Position numbers and translations under genes: made by a program. 64,000 nt of DNA. It comes from Aegilops tauschii subsp. strangulata (taxonomy: Eukaryota > Streptophyta > Magnoliopsida > Poales > Poaceae). The notes below the pieces were generated by a model, which was given only the letters and a program-made list of their open reading frames with translations, was not told the DNA's origin and searched no databases. Below are positions 12,085 to 24,755 of the stretch, one piece after another. The stretch covers positions 139,764,885 to 139,828,884 of the forward strand of contig NC_053038.3 in the NCBI RefSeq assembly GCF_002575655.3. Direction: 5' to 3'. Each line of letters begins with the position of its first letter. Position 1 is the stretch's first letter.

Positions 12085-13062
12085 ATGCCTCAAGATAATA
12101 CTAAATTATGTGACTTTGCCAATACCAACAACAATGATTTTCTTAGCACTCTGATTGCTCCTCTTTCTGATGATGAATCTTGTGAAATTAATGCTGCTTT
12201 GCTGCATCTTGTCATGAAAGATCAATTCGTCGACCTTCCTAGTGAAGATGTTGCTACCCATCTAAATAGCTTTGTTGATTTGTGTGATATGCAAAAGAAG
12301 AAAGATGTGGACAATGATATTGTTAAACTGAAGCTATTTCCGTTTTTGCTTAGAGATCGAGCTAAAACTTGGTTTTCGTCTTTGCCTAAAAATAGTATTG
12401 ATTCTTGGAATAAGTGCAAAGATGCTTTTATCTCTAAGTATTTTCCTCCCGCTAAGATCATCTCTCTTAGAAACGATATTATGAATTTTAAGCAACTTGA
12501 TCATGAACATGTTGCACAAGCTCGGGAGAGGATGAAATTAATGATACGTAATTGCCCTACACATGGTTTGAATCTATGGACGATTATACAATTTTTTTAT
12601 GCCGGATTGAATTTTGCTTCTAGAAATCTTTTAGATTCAGCCGCGGGAGGCACTTTTATGGAAATCACTTTAGGAGAAGCAACTAAACTCCTAGATAATA
12701 TTATGGTTAATTATTCTCAATGGCACACTGAAAAATCTACTAGTAAAAAGGTGCATGCAATTGAAGAGATTAATGTTTTGAGTGGAAAGATGGATAAACT
12801 TATGAAATTGTTTGCTAATAAGATTGTTTCTTCTGATCCCAATGATATGCCTTTGTCTACTTATATTGAGAATAATAATGAATCTATGGATGTGAATTTT
12901 GTTGGTAGGAACAATTTTGGTAACAACGCTTATAGAGGAATTTTAATCCTAGGCCGTATCCTAGTAATTCCTATAATAATTATGGTAATTCCTACAACAA
13001 CTCTTATGGAAATTTTAATAAGATGCCCTCTGATTTTGAGACTAGTGTTAAAGAATTTATGA
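12085..13062 (+). pseudogene. Gag of the Athila-type element, frameshifted near its end
   Basis: The likely start is the ATG at 12085 (MPQDNTKLCDF); the frame is open about 47 codons further upstream, but that part is hydrophobic and reads as 5' leader. The retrotransposon-gag core, around residues 75-190, includes LKLFPFLLRDRAKTWFSSLP and FISKYFPPAK. A one-base shift near 12940 moves the Asn/Tyr-rich tail out of frame, so the ORF ends at 13062 in unrelated hydrophobic sequence. Gag would form the particle shell. Confidence 0.8.
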
Positions 13063-13080
13063 TTTCTCAAAAGAATTTCA

Positions 13081-13650
13081 ATGCTTTCCCTTGAAGAAAA
13101 ATTGCCCAAGATTGATGAGTTGGCTAGGAACGTGGATAGAATTTCTCTTGATGTTGATTCTTTGAAACTTAGATCTATTCCACCTAAGCATGATATCAAC
13201 GAGTCTCTCAAAGCTATGAGAATTTCCATTGATGAGTGCAAAGAAAGAACCGCTAGGATGTGTGCTAAAAAAGATTGCTTTGTGAAAGCGTTTTCTTCTA
13301 GTTTTCATGATAATAAAGATGAAGATCTAAAAGTGATTGATGTGTCCCCTATTAAATCTTTGTTTTTCAATATGAATCTTGATAATGATGGGACTGGAGA
13401 TGAGTCAACTTTAGTTAAAAGGCGTCCCAATGATTCGGAGTTTCTAGATCTTGATGCAAAATTTGGTAAAAGTGGGATGGAAGAGGCCAAAACTTTAGAT
13501 AGCAATGAACCCACTATATTGGATTTCAAGGAATTTAATTATGATAATTGTTCTTTAATATATTGTATTTCCTTGTTGCAATCCATGCTAAATTCTCCGC
13601 ATGCTTATAGTCAAAAAAAGGCTTTACTAAACATATCGTTGATGCTTTAA
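13081..13650 (+). pseudogene. Gag-protease linker region of the Athila-type element
   Basis: A 189-codon frame rich in Lys, Asp and Ser (for example SLEEKLPKIDELARNVDRIS) lies between Gag and the protease ORF. It is probably part of the original gag-pro reading frame, separated by indels at both ends. The helical, charged composition fits a spacer; no catalytic motif is present. Confidence 0.6.
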
Positions 13651-14165
13651 TGCAACCTTATGAAGAAAAGCTTGAATTGGAAGTTTCTATCCCTAGAAAA
13701 CTCTATGATGAGTGGGAACCTACTATTAAAATTAAAATTAAAGATCATGAATGGTATGCTTTGTGTGATTTGGGTGCTAGTGTTTCCACTGGCCCAAAAA
13801 CTTTGTGTGATTTGCTAGGTTTCCACGAATTTAATGATTGTTCTTTAAACTTGCACCTTGCGGATTCCACCATTAAGAAACCTATGGGAAGAATTAATGA
13901 TGTTCTTATTGCTGCAAATAGGAACTATGTGCCCGTAGATTTCATTGTCCTTGATATAGATTGCAATCATTCATGTCCAATTATTCTTGGTAGACCATTC
14001 CTTAGAACGATTGGTGCAATTATTGATATGAAAGAAGAGAATATTGGATTCCAATTTGTGTTAAGGAAAGGCATGGAACACTTTCCTAGAAATAAAATTA
14101 AATTACCTCATGAATCTATTATGAGAGCCACTTATGGATTGCATGCCAAAGATGGCAACACCTAG
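13650..14165 (+). CDS. Retropepsin-like protease domain of the Athila-type element
   Basis: This 171-codon frame carries the retroviral-type aspartic protease signature: CDLGASVST (D-x-G-A/S) near residue 47 and CPIILGRPFLRTIGA near residue 113. The second is the usual Gypsy flap/helix region. The protease would process Gag. The frame begins inside a longer ancestral gag-pro ORF, so the ATG at 13650 is only the first Met after a shift. It ends at a natural-looking TAG and is followed by non-coding DNA, not RT, so the element is non-autonomous. Confidence 0.8.
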   Translation: MQPYEEKLELEVSIPRKLYDEWEPTIKIKIKDHEWYALCDLGASVSTGPKTLCDLLGFHEFNDCSLNLHLADSTIKKPMGRINDVLIAANRNYVPVDFIVLDIDCNHSCPIILGRPFLRTIGAIIDMKEENIGFQFVLRKGMEHFPRNKIKLPHESIMRATYGLHAKDGNT

Positions 14166-16736
14166 ATCTATCCTTGCCTTTGTGCCTAGCTAGGGGCGCT
14201 AAATGATAGCGCTTGTTGGGAGGCAACCCAATTTTATTTTGTTTCTTGATTTTTGGTTATGTTTAGGAATAAATATTTGAACTACCTCTGGTTAGATGTG
14301 TTTTTGTGTTTTAGTTAGTGTTTATGCCAAGTAGAACCTTTGGGAAGACTTGGGTGAAGTCTTTTTGATCTTGCTGTAAAAAACAGAAACTTTAGCGCTC
14401 ACGAGATTAGCTACAACTTTTTGCTGGAGAGTTCTATTTAGTTGATTATTTTTGCAGGTGATTAATAGATAAATTCCTCACGTCCATAAATTTATTTTAG
14501 AATTTTTGGAGTTCCAGAAGTTTGCGTTAGATACAGATTACTACAGACTGTTATCTTTTCGAGTGTTGTTTGCTTATTTTGATGAATCTATGGCTAGTAA
14601 TGGAGTTTATGAACCATAGAGAAGTTGGAATAAAGTAGGTTTAACACCAATATAAATAAATAATGAGTTCATTACAGTACCTTAAAGTGGTGTTTTGTTT
14701 TCTTTCGCTAACGGAGCTCACGAGATTTTCTGTTAAGTTTTGTGTTGTGAAGTTTTCAACTTTTGGGTAAAGATTTGATGGATTATGGAACACGGAGTGG
14801 CAAGAGCTAAGCTTGGGATGCCCAATTCACCCCAAGGTAAAATCCAAGGACAACCAAAAAGCCTAAGCTTGGGGATACCCCGGAAGGCATCCCCTCTTTT
14901 GTCTTCGTCCATCGGTAACTTTACTTGGAGCTATATTTTTATTCACCACATGATATGTGTTTTGCTTGGAGTGTCTTGTATGATTTGAGTCTTTACTTTT
15001 TAGTTTACCACAATCATCCTTTCTGTACACACCTTTTGAGAGAGACACACATGAATCGGAATTCATTAGAATACTCTATGTGCTTCACTTATATCTTTTG
15101 AGTTAGATAATTTTGCTCTAGTGCTTCGCTTATATCTTTTTAGAGCACGGCGGTGGTTTTATTTTATAGAAATAATTGATCTCTCATGCTTCACTTATAT
15201 TATTTTGAGAGTCCTTTAGAACAGAATGGTAATTTTCTTTGGTTATAAAATTAGACCTAATATGATAGGCATCCAAGACAAAGACTTTAAAGTGCATTGA
15301 ATACTAAGAGAAGTTTGATACTTGATAGTTGTTTTGAGATATAAAGGTGGTAATATTAGAGGTGTGCTAGGTTAGTAATTTTGAAATTGAGAAATACTTG
15401 TGTTGAAGTTTGCAAGTCCCGTAGCATGGACGTATGGTAAACGTTGTGTCACAAATTTGAAGCGTAAGGTGTTCTTTGATTGCTTTCCTTATGAGTGGCG
15501 GTCGAGGACGAGCGATGGTATTTTGCTACCAATCTATCCCCCTAGGAGCATGAACGTAGTGCTTGGTTTTGATGACTTGTAGATTTTTGCAATAAGTATG
15601 TGAGTTCTTTATGACTAATGTTGAGTCCATGTATTATACGCACTCTCACCCTTCCATCATTGCTAGCCTCTTCGGTACCGTGCATTGCCCTTTCTCACCT
15701 CGAGAGTTGGTGCAAACTTCACCGGTGCATCCAAACCCCATGATATGATACACTCTATCACACATAAGCCTCCTTATTTCTTCCTCAAAACAGCCACCAC
15801 ACCTACCTATTATGACATTTCCATAGCCATTCCGAGATATATTGCCATGCAACTTTCCACCGTTCCGTTTATTATGACACGCATCACCATTGTCATATTG
15901 CCTTGCATGATCATGTAGTTGACATCGTATATGTGGCAAAGCCACCGTGCTTAATTTTTCATACATGTCACTCTTGATTCATTGCATATCCTGGTACACC
16001 GCTGGAGGCATTCACATAAAGTCATATTTTGTTCTAAGTATCGAGTTGTAATTCTTGAGTTGTAAGTAAATAAAAGTGTGATGATCATCATTAGAGCATT
16101 GTCCCATGTGAGGAAAGGATGATGGAGACTATGATTCCCCCATAAGTCGGGATGACACTCCGGATGAAAGAAAAAAAAGGCCAAAAGAAAAGGAGAAGGC
16201 CCAAATAAAAAAATGAGAGAAAAAGAGAGGAGGGACAATGTTACTATCCTTTTTCCACACTTGCGCTTCAAAGTAGCACCATGATCTTCATGATAGAGAG
16301 TCTCTTATTTTGTCACTTTCATATACTAGTGCGAATTTTTCATTATAGAACTTGGCTTGTATATTCCAATGATGGGCTCCCTCAAATGCCCTAGGTCTTC
16401 GTGAGCAAGCAAGTTGGATGCACACCCACTTAGTTTCTTTTGTTGAGCTTTCATATATTTATAGCTCTCGTGCATCCGTTGCATGGCAATCCCTACTCCT
16501 TGCATTGACATCAATCGGTGGGCATCTCCATAGCCCGTTGATTAGCCGCGTCAATGTGAGACTTTCTCCTTTTTTGTCTTCTCACAGAACCTCAATCATT
16601 ATATTCAATTCCACCCATAGTGCTATGTCCATGGCTCACACTCATATATTGCATAAAAGTTGAAAGAGTTTGAAAAGCCTAAGTATGAAACAATTGCTTG
16701 GCTTGTCATCGGGATTGTGCATGATGAGAGCATTAC
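14166..16736 (+). other. 3' non-coding region of the Athila-type element
   Basis: No frame longer than about 100 codons is credible. It includes aagcttggggataccccgg near 14868 and repeated cttatatcttttt/ttcacttatat phrases around 15090-15215, which I recognise as typical of grass Athila internal 3' regions. The 3' LTR is missing. Confidence 0.65.
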
Positions 16737-16737
16737 T

Positions 16738-16763
16738 TCAGCTCAACCAATCCTCGGTGTTGG
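16738..16763 (-). pseudogene. Stranded 3' end of the DUF295 gene frame, left of the chromovirus
   Basis: Removing the 16764-31494 element and one GTTGG copy makes the minus frame from 31530 run on into this segment (ending TEDWLS, then TGA at 16738-16740). The join keeps frame exactly. It is therefore either the original C-terminus beyond a TGA at 31531, or 3' UTR that is open by chance. Confidence 0.45.
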
Positions 16764-19700
16764 TGTAACGCCCATGATGCGACAATATCTCCCACGTGTC
16801 AAGGCACGACTTGGAGGCATAACCGCATGGTGGTTTTGTCGCAAGATGGGTCATCTTCACACAATACCATGTAATGAACAATAATGGGATAAAGAGTTGG
16901 CTTACAATCGCCACTTCACACAAATAATAAGTATAAACATACATGATCCATAATACAATCAAGGTCCGACTACGGTACCAAAATAAAAGAAGACAACCCC
17001 AAATGCTATATCCCCGATCGTCCCAACTGGGCTCCACTACTGATCATCAGGAAAAGAAACATAGTAACGACCAAGTTCCTCGTCGAACTCCCACTTGAGT
17101 TCGGTAGCATCACCTGCACTGGTATCCTCGGCGCCTGCAACTGTTTTGGTAGAATCTGTGAGTCACGAGGACTCAGCAATCTCACACCCGCGAGATCAAG
17201 ACTATTTAAGCTTATGGGTAGGAAAAGGGTAATGAGGTGGAGCTGCAGTAAGCACTAAGCAAATATGGTGGATATCATACGCAAATAAGAGCGAGAAGAG
17301 AAGCGACGCAACGGTTGTGAAGCTATAAGTGATCAAGAAGTGATCCTGAAACTACTTACGTCCATACATAACCCAAACCGTGTTCACTTCCCGGACTCCG
17401 CCGAAAAGAGACCATCACGGCTACACATGCGGTTGATGCATTTTAATTAAGTCAAGTGTCAAGTTCTCTACAACCGGACATTAACAAATTCCCATCTTCC
17501 ACATAACCGCGGGCACGGCTCTCGAAAGTTTATACCCTGCAGGGGTGTCCCAACTTAGCCCATCACAAGCTCTCACAGTCAATTAAGGATATTCCTTCTC
17601 CCAGAAAGGCCCGATCAGGCTCGGAATCCCGGTTACAAGACATTTCGACAATGGTAAAACAAGACCAGCAAGACCACCCGACTGTGCCGACAAATCCCGA
17701 TAGCGGCTGCACATATCTCGTTCTCAGGGCACACCGGATGAGACATCCTATGAGTAAAACCAAGCCTCAAGTTTCCCTGAGGTGGCCCCGTAGTCTACTC
17801 GGTTCGGACCAACACTCGGAGGAGCACTGGCCCGGGGGGGTAAATAAAGATGACCCTCGGGCTCGCGAAAACCCAAGGGAAAAGGCTTAGGTAGGCAAAT
17901 GTAAAACCAAGTTTGGGCCTTGCTGTAGGAGTTTTATTCAAAGCAAACTGTCAAGGGGGTCCCATAAATCCCCAACCGCGTAAGGAACGCAAAATCAAGG
18001 AACATAACACCGGTATGACAGAAACTAGGGCGGCAAGAGTGGAACAAAACACCAGGCATAAGGCCGATTCTTCCACCCTTTACCAAGTACATAGATGCAT
18101 TAATTAAATAAGAGATATTGTGATATCCCAAAATCATCAAGTTCCAACATGGAACCAACTTCAACTTCACATGCAACTAGCAGCGCTATAAGAAGGGCTG
18201 AGAAAAAATCGGTAACTTAGCCAAACAACGGTTTGCTAGGAAAGGATGGTTAGAGGCTTGACATGGCAATATGGGAGGCATGATAAACAGGTGGTAGGTA
18301 GCGCAAGCATAGCGATAGAGCGAACAACTAGCAAGCAAAGATAGAAGTGATATCGAGGGTAATGGTCATCTTGCCTGCAAAGTTCTCAGAGTTATCGAAA
18401 GCTTAATCCTCGTAAGCGTACTCAACAGGTTCCTCGTTCACGTACTCGTCTCCCGGCTCTACCCAAAGCAAGAACACAAGCAACAGAACAACAATCAACC
18501 ACGGTGCAATGCACAAGCAACATGATGCAAGACATGGCATGGAATGCAAGATATGATGTGCAATGCATATGAGTACTCCGAAAGGAAAAAGGTTGAACAA
18601 GGCATCAACTTGGAAAACCAAGTATGCCACTTGAAACATGAGGTGATTTCGGTCAAAATCAATATAAGGATCACCGGAAACGGATGCACGGTTTGCAAAT
18701 AACAAGCAACACAAGAATGATGCAAACTGCTTAAAACAGCAACATGGCCAATTAGAAGCAAGGTTTAAATATGCTACATCACCCAAACATGAAAAATAAA
18801 TACATGGCAGTGAAGTACATGAGATGTTTGACAAAATATGAACACTGAGCTACGGCTAGATCACATCATAACAGGTCCAAACAAGCATGGCCAAAGTGCA
18901 AAAGGTATCAGCTTCACAGACTTCACTGCCATGAGCATAAACAGCATCAGGTAGCAATGTTTAGAGCTAGCAAACGACATGCTACAGGAACATACCATAG
19001 CAAGAAAATATATGACATGCTTCTACTAAATTCACTTATCAAAACTCCCTTACTGAACATGAGCCAAAAGGGCATAGAAAATATGATTACACCCATGCAA
19101 ACATAGCAAGTTATATAAACAGATTCAGACTGAAATTTCGGGACATGGCAAAACAGATTCATGTTGGCATGTTAACAAGGTTGATTAACTTACTACATAG
19201 AATATCATGGTATGAAATAAATCTAGCATGGAGTAGGCATGAAAATGAAGCTATCCATGTGCAAAACAACCACATAGCATACTTGCATGAATGTACACAT
19301 AAAAGACAAAACAGCAACATGTTGTAAAATGACATGTTCATGAACTTGCTCAAATGCAGAAACTAATGCCCCCACTAGATTGGTGGGTTTTTTCTACCCC
19401 AAAAACATATATAATATGTTAGGGTTGGTGTAGAAAAATCATCACCAGTGCAATAAGTCAGAAACTGCCCTAAATGGAATATGACAGAAATGGCATTTTC
19501 CTTATTTGGAAACGTCCAGAAATGGACTTGCCCGAAATGGAAAACGGGGACTTGCCATAAATGGAAAACGCGGGGATAAGGAAAAAAATAGAAGGAGGAG
19601 GACGCTGAGAGGCTGACTGGTGGGACCCTTGTGTCATAGAAACAGCGATCCCAGAAGAGAGAAAAAGGGGGCTTTAATAAACTGCCCTTGGGGGGATTGG

Positions 19701-21358
19701 ATCCCTGTTCTGCAGGGTGGATGAGACGGGTCGCTACCACTGGGCTAGGGTCGGTATGCTGGTTGGCAAGCGGCTCGGCTCTACTTGACTCAACCCAGGG
19801 CCATGGCTATCTTCTCCATACACGCACAGGGAAGACGGTGACGGCGCGTCTAGCGGAGCAGAGGAGCTCCGGCGGGCGCACGGGATTGCGAGGGGAGCAC
19901 ATGCGTGGTTGCGCGTGCAACAGAGGGCTGGGCGCTTGAGCACGAGCGTAGCTCTGCTCGGGCCATGGCGTTCGCGGCGAGCAGGGAAGCAAGCAAGGCG
20001 GCGTGAGGCAAAACCGGGCGCGCGGGGAGCGGGCGCATGGAAAAGTGGTGTGGGTGCGCGTGTGCAGGCGAAGCTGCGGCGAGCGTGCGAGTGCGCGTGC
20101 GGCAGCTCGAGTACAAGCTCATGCTCGTCTCGGGTATGGCAGCGGCAAGGCTGGGCGAGGCTGCTGCCCCTTGCGTTCGAGCGCACATGTGCAGGATGGG
20201 GCATGAGGCGACTGCATCTAGGAGGGAACCGGAGCGCCGGGGACGCACGGGCGCGCTGCAGCAAGTACACACAACAAAACAACAGACTTTGTCGGAGCAC
20301 CGGGAGCACAAAAAAAGACATGGATCGATCGAGTCTCACGGGGCCCTATATGCCATGGAAAGAAAGGGAGAGGTGGGTGCGTTACGCAACTCACCCTAGG
20401 ACACGATGGGGTCGGCGGGGACGAGACGTAGACGACGCGATGGAGCTCTGAACTTGGCGGAGCTGCTGTCCGCGAAGCAAAGGAAGAAGACGGCCGAGGG
20501 AGTCGATCTAGAAGCCTTGTGATCGCGTGCGTTGTGGAAGCAGACGTAGGGGGACTTGGCGTTCGTCCCCATGGCGGCCGAGGGGGTCGGAGGCGCGGCG
20601 TAGACGGCTACTCCGAGCTCGAGCTTGGCCGGATTATGGTGGGCAGGGCGACGGCGTGGCGTGGCTAGCATTACCTGACGGCGTGGCGTGGGAAGAAGAG
20701 GAGGGGGATCGGTTGAGGGGAGACCCTAGGACACCGGGGACAACTTTATAGGGGTCTAGGGAGCTTCTCTGGCCATCAAATCGACCGGACGTCGACGTGG
20801 CGCGTCTGGATGAGCTGCCGTACAGGGGAGATGAAGCTCCTGGCGCTAACGGGCTCGATGGGCTACTACTGCTGCATGGGTTGGGCTGTAGGCGCTAGTT
20901 CAAGGGCTGCTACAATGGGCTGCTGCTCTCTCTCTCTCTCCCTCTGGCTCTTTTCCGTTTTTTTAAATAGAAATAAAAGGGCGAAAAGCACAGAAGGATT
21001 GGAGGGGTTTGTGAGATATATTAAAATATCCTCAGGACCCTGGATTTAAGAAGAATTTGAATAAATTGAGTTGGACATTTTTATAGGTAGAAAAATAAAA
21101 CAAGTTTGAATAAAATTCAAACTTGAGGCATTTTTAACCTAACCAAGTTAACTCCTAATGGGATGAAACTTGGCAGGGAGGTTTAGGACATGGTGATAGA
21201 ATATTGAGGCAAAGTTGAACATTAATGAAGGAGGGTAAAATGACACTTGCAAAAAAAAGAAAGAAAGAGAAGGAGAGGTGGTGATGCATGGAGGTGGTGA
21301 TGCATGGATCACACATAGAACATGCAACAACATGTCATGCATGCATATCATGGAAATG
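16764..21358 (-). repeat. 3' LTR (left copy) of the chromovirus, truncated at its inner end
   Basis: Starts TGTAACGCCC and aligns with 26669-31260 throughout with scattered substitutions and small indels. At about 21358 the match stops, and the right copy continues for about 235 bp that this copy lacks. A minus-strand TATA box (TATAAAG) is at 20744-20750 in a GC-rich island of about 19.7-20.8 kb. Confidence 0.92.
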
Positions 21359-22349
21359 GAGTGACCACTTCACTTTCAGGAATTTGATTGACTTGTTGCG
21401 AGTCTTGCGCTCGGTTTCTTCAAGAATAGCAATGGGATGCTCATGATAAGACAGATCTTCTTGGAGGTCAATCTCTTCGAAGTTGATAGTGCGCTCAGGC
21501 GTCTTGAAGAACTTGCGAAGTTGTGACACGTGGAACACATCGTGCATGTTTGCGAAGTTGGAGGGAAGCTCAAGTTGATAGGCGAGGTCGCCTCTTTTGT
21601 AAATGATTTTGAAAGGACCCACGTATCTCGGGGCAAGCTTGCCCTTGATACCGAAGCGACGGGTGCCTTTCATTGGAGAGACGCGGTGGTAGACATGGTC
21701 TCCGATCTCGAAAGCCAAGTCACGGTGCTTGCTATCATAGTAACTCTTCTGGCGTGATTCCGCGGCTTTGAGATTTTCACGGATGAATTTACACATTTCT
21801 TCAGCCTCTGTGATTAAGTCATTGCCAAGCAGTTGGTGTTCACCAGTCTCTGACCAATTGAGAGGAGTACGGCACTTTCTGCCATATAGAATTTCGAATG
21901 GGCCTTGCCCGAACTTGCTTGGAAGCTGTTATTGTAGGAGAACTCAGCATATGGGAGGCAATCTTCCCACTTCATACCGAAAGAGATGACACAAGCCCTG
22001 AGCATATCTTCGCGGATTTGATTGACTCGCTCGACTTGGCCACTTGTTTGAGGATGGAAAGTTGTGCTGAAGAGAATGTTGGTGCCCATGGCCTTCTGGA
22101 AGGAGTCCCAGAACTTAGAAGTGAAAATGCTTCCGTGGTCTGAAGATATCAATTGCGGAATACCGTGCAAGGAGACAATTCTGGAGGTGTATAGCTCTGC
22201 CAACTGAGCTGCTCTGATAGATTCTTTGATTGGAAGGAAATGAGCCACTTTTGTAAGCTTGTCAATGACAACAAAAATAGCATCATTCCCACGCTTGGAC
22301 TTTGGAAATCCAGTAACGAATTCCATTTCAATATGATCAAACTTCCATC
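21335..22349 (-). pseudogene. Integrase core and C-terminus of the chromovirus (two frames, truncated)
   Basis: Frames at 22326-21814 and 21796-21335 encode the integrase catalytic core ([19 protein letters not shown], then a DHGSIFTSKFW segment and HPQTSGQVERVN). A GPF-type module (RYVGPFKIIYKRGDLAYQL) and the start of a chromodomain-like tail follow. One-base losses near 22349 and 21897 break the frame. The reading ends in LTR-derived sequence just after KFLKVKWS, because the C-terminus, polypurine tract and first part of the 3' LTR were deleted. Confidence 0.88.
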
Positions 22350-24014
22350 TGGAATAGCAAGAGGTTGGAGGAGCCCAGCTGGTCGTTGGTGTTCTGCTTT
22401 CACCCTTCGACAGACATCACATTCATTCACGAATTGAGCGATTTCTCGCTTCATTCGAGTCCACCAATACGACTGCTTGAGGTCATGGTACATCTTCGTA
22501 CTTCCAGGATGAATGGAAAGAAGAGAATTATGTGCTTCGTTCATTATGACCTTCCTTAGATCACCTTTAGGAACCACAATCCGGTCCTCAAAGAATAAAG
22601 TGTCTCTATCATTAATGCGATAGCACTTGTATTTGGAGAGGCCCTTGGCAATACCATGTTTCACCTTCTTCACCATAGTGTCAAGGAGTTGTGCCTCACG
22701 AGTTTGGTCTTCCAAAGTTAGAGTGACTTGAAGGTTGGCAAGAAAACCTTGAGGAACAACTTGGAGATTGAGTTTGCGGAAAGCTTCACAAAGATCTGGT
22801 TGGAAGGGCTTGAGAATTAAGCTGTTGCAATAAGCCTTTCTGCTCAAAGCATCTGCAATCACATTGGCCTTGCCTGGAGTATATTCAATACTTGGATTGT
22901 ACTCTTGAATCATTTCGACCCATCGAGTTTGCCTGAGGTTGAGGTTGGGTTGAGTGAAGATATACTTGAGACTCTTGTGATCGGTGAAAATGTCCACTTG
23001 CCTTCCCAACAAGCGATGTCTCCATGTTATTAATGCATGGACAACGACCGCCAACTCAAGATCGTGAGTGGGGTAGTTCCTTTCATTGGGCTTCAACTGA
23101 CGAGAGGTATAGGCCACAACTTTCTTCTCTTGCATTAACACAGCACCAAGACCTTGAAGAGAAGCATCACAGAAAACTTCGAATGGCTTGGATTCTTCAG
23201 GAGGAGTTAAGACAGGAGCTGTGATGAGTTTCTCTTTGAGAGTGTTTAAAGCAACATCACACTCAGGAGTCCAGACATACTTCACATGCTTCTGGAGGAG
23301 GTTGGAAAGAGGCTTTGCAATCTTAGAGAAATTCTCAACGAATCTTCGGCAATAGCTTGCAAGCCCAAGGAAACTACGGAGCTGCTTGACATTCTGAGGA
23401 GGTTCCCAATTCACAACTGCAGACACCTTCTCGGGATTAACAGCGATGGCCTTGGCAGAGATTATATGACCAAGGTAAAGAACTTCATCAAGCCAGAAGT
23501 CACATTTGGAAAACTTCGCATAGAATTGATACTCTCTGAGCTTGTCGAGCACCAATCGCAAATGCTTGGCATGATCCTTCTTGTTCTTGGAGAAGACCAA
23601 GATATCATCGAGATACACCAGGACGAATTCATTTGTGTAGGGGTTGAAGATGAAGTTCATCATTCGAGAGAACGTTGGAGGAGCATCGACAAGGCCGAAA
23701 GACATGACAGTATATTCATAGGAACCAAAGCTAGTTCTGAATTCTGTCTTGGGGATATCTTGTTCGCGAATGCGAATCTGATCATAACCCATACGAAGGT
23801 CAAGCTTGGAGAACACTTTTGCACCTTTGAGTTGCTCGAATAGCTCATTGATGTTGGGAAGTGGGTACTTGTTCTTTATTGTCTTCTTGTTCAATGGGCG
23901 GTAGTCGACACAAAGTCGGTCCGTGCCATCCTTCTTCTGGACAAAAAGAACACCACAACCCCATGCAGATGAACTCGGTCTGATCAGACCCAGACGCTCT
24001 TGTTCATCGAGCTA
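22350..24014 (-). pseudogene. Reverse transcriptase, RNase H and integrase zinc finger of the chromovirus
   Basis: This is one frame broken only by the TAG at 24012-24014. Visible RT motifs include the conserved start near 23900 ([11 protein letters not shown]) and the catalytic VYLDDILVF box. RNase H follows with [15 protein letters not shown] and [11 protein letters not shown], then the HHCC zinc finger of integrase ([11 protein letters not shown] ... CDVCRRVK). The order RT-RH-IN is the Gypsy order. Catalytic residues look preserved although the ORF is not continuous with gag. Confidence 0.92.
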
Positions 24015-24674
24015 TTTCTTTAATTCCTTCAGCTCTTTGGGTCCAAGCTTGTAAGGACGCTTGCAAATGGGTTCAGTACTGGGCTCAAGATCGATAACGA
24101 ACTCGACTGGCCGGTGAGGAGGCATTCCCGGAAGCTCTTCTGCAAAGACATCTTGGTACTCACAAACGACTGGAATCTGAGAGATTGCGTCTAGCTCGCC
24201 CTTCTCATTGAGAGAGAATAACTGAATGGTTTCATCACGAGCGGCATAGATGATCACATCCTCAGAAGAGTGTGTCAATTGAATCTCGCTGGAAGCACAA
24301 TCAAGTTGAGCCTTCTGCTTAGAAAGCCAATCCATCCCGAGAATTAGATCAATATCAGAGTCACCAAGAACAATTGGAGAAGCTAGAAATTTATAGTTGC
24401 CCAAGTTGATGGAGACATCGGGAGCAACCAAACTAGAAGTCATAAGCTTTCCTGGAGAAACAACTTGCATAACTTTGGACAAAATCTATGTGTCAACATT
24501 GTGCTCCGATGCAAATGGGTATGACATGAAAGAAAGCGATGCACCAGTATCAAATAAGACTTTTGTAGGAATGGAGTTAACTGAAAGTTTACCCATGATC
24601 ACATCTGAAAAATCCTCTACCTGAGCTACGTTCATCATGTTCACCTTAGCATGCTTGGGATTATGCTTGACCAC
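24015..24674 (-). pseudogene. Retropepsin protease of the chromovirus
   Basis: The protease carries VLFDTGASLSFMS (active-site DTGA) and later DLILGMDWLSKQKAQLDC, the usual Gypsy hydrophobic helix segment. A TAG at 24486-24488 splits the domain and another at 24012-24014 separates it from RT. All pieces stay in the same frame as gag and RT. Confidence 0.88.
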
Positions 24675-24755
24675 TGCATTGCTTGCTGATCGAACAGGAG
24701 GAGGAGACGGAAGGCGCCTTTGGTTGAAGCACTTGTTCGCACAGTGACCTTTCTG

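Larger units (their letters stand above)
10315..16736 (+). mobile_element. Athila-lineage Gypsy element (Sabrina-like), 3'-truncated
   Basis: The element has a 5' LTR from 10315 (TGATACGTCTCC), an Athila-type PBS (tggcgccgttgccgggga), a Gag ORF, and an aspartic-protease region. About 2.5 kb of non-coding DNA follows, with no RT, RNase H or integrase. The sequence stops near 16736 without a 3' LTR and joins DNA that fits the 3' end of the DUF295 gene at 31531-32769. I recall Sabrina-type elements having this LTR start and lacking pol; the family name is from memory and not verified. Confidence 0.8.

Noticed and set aside
19734..20451. Long overlapping ORFs on both strands, with counterparts at 29695-30337
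   Set aside because: They sit in paired LTR copies, reading frames are not preserved between the two copies, and composition explains their length.
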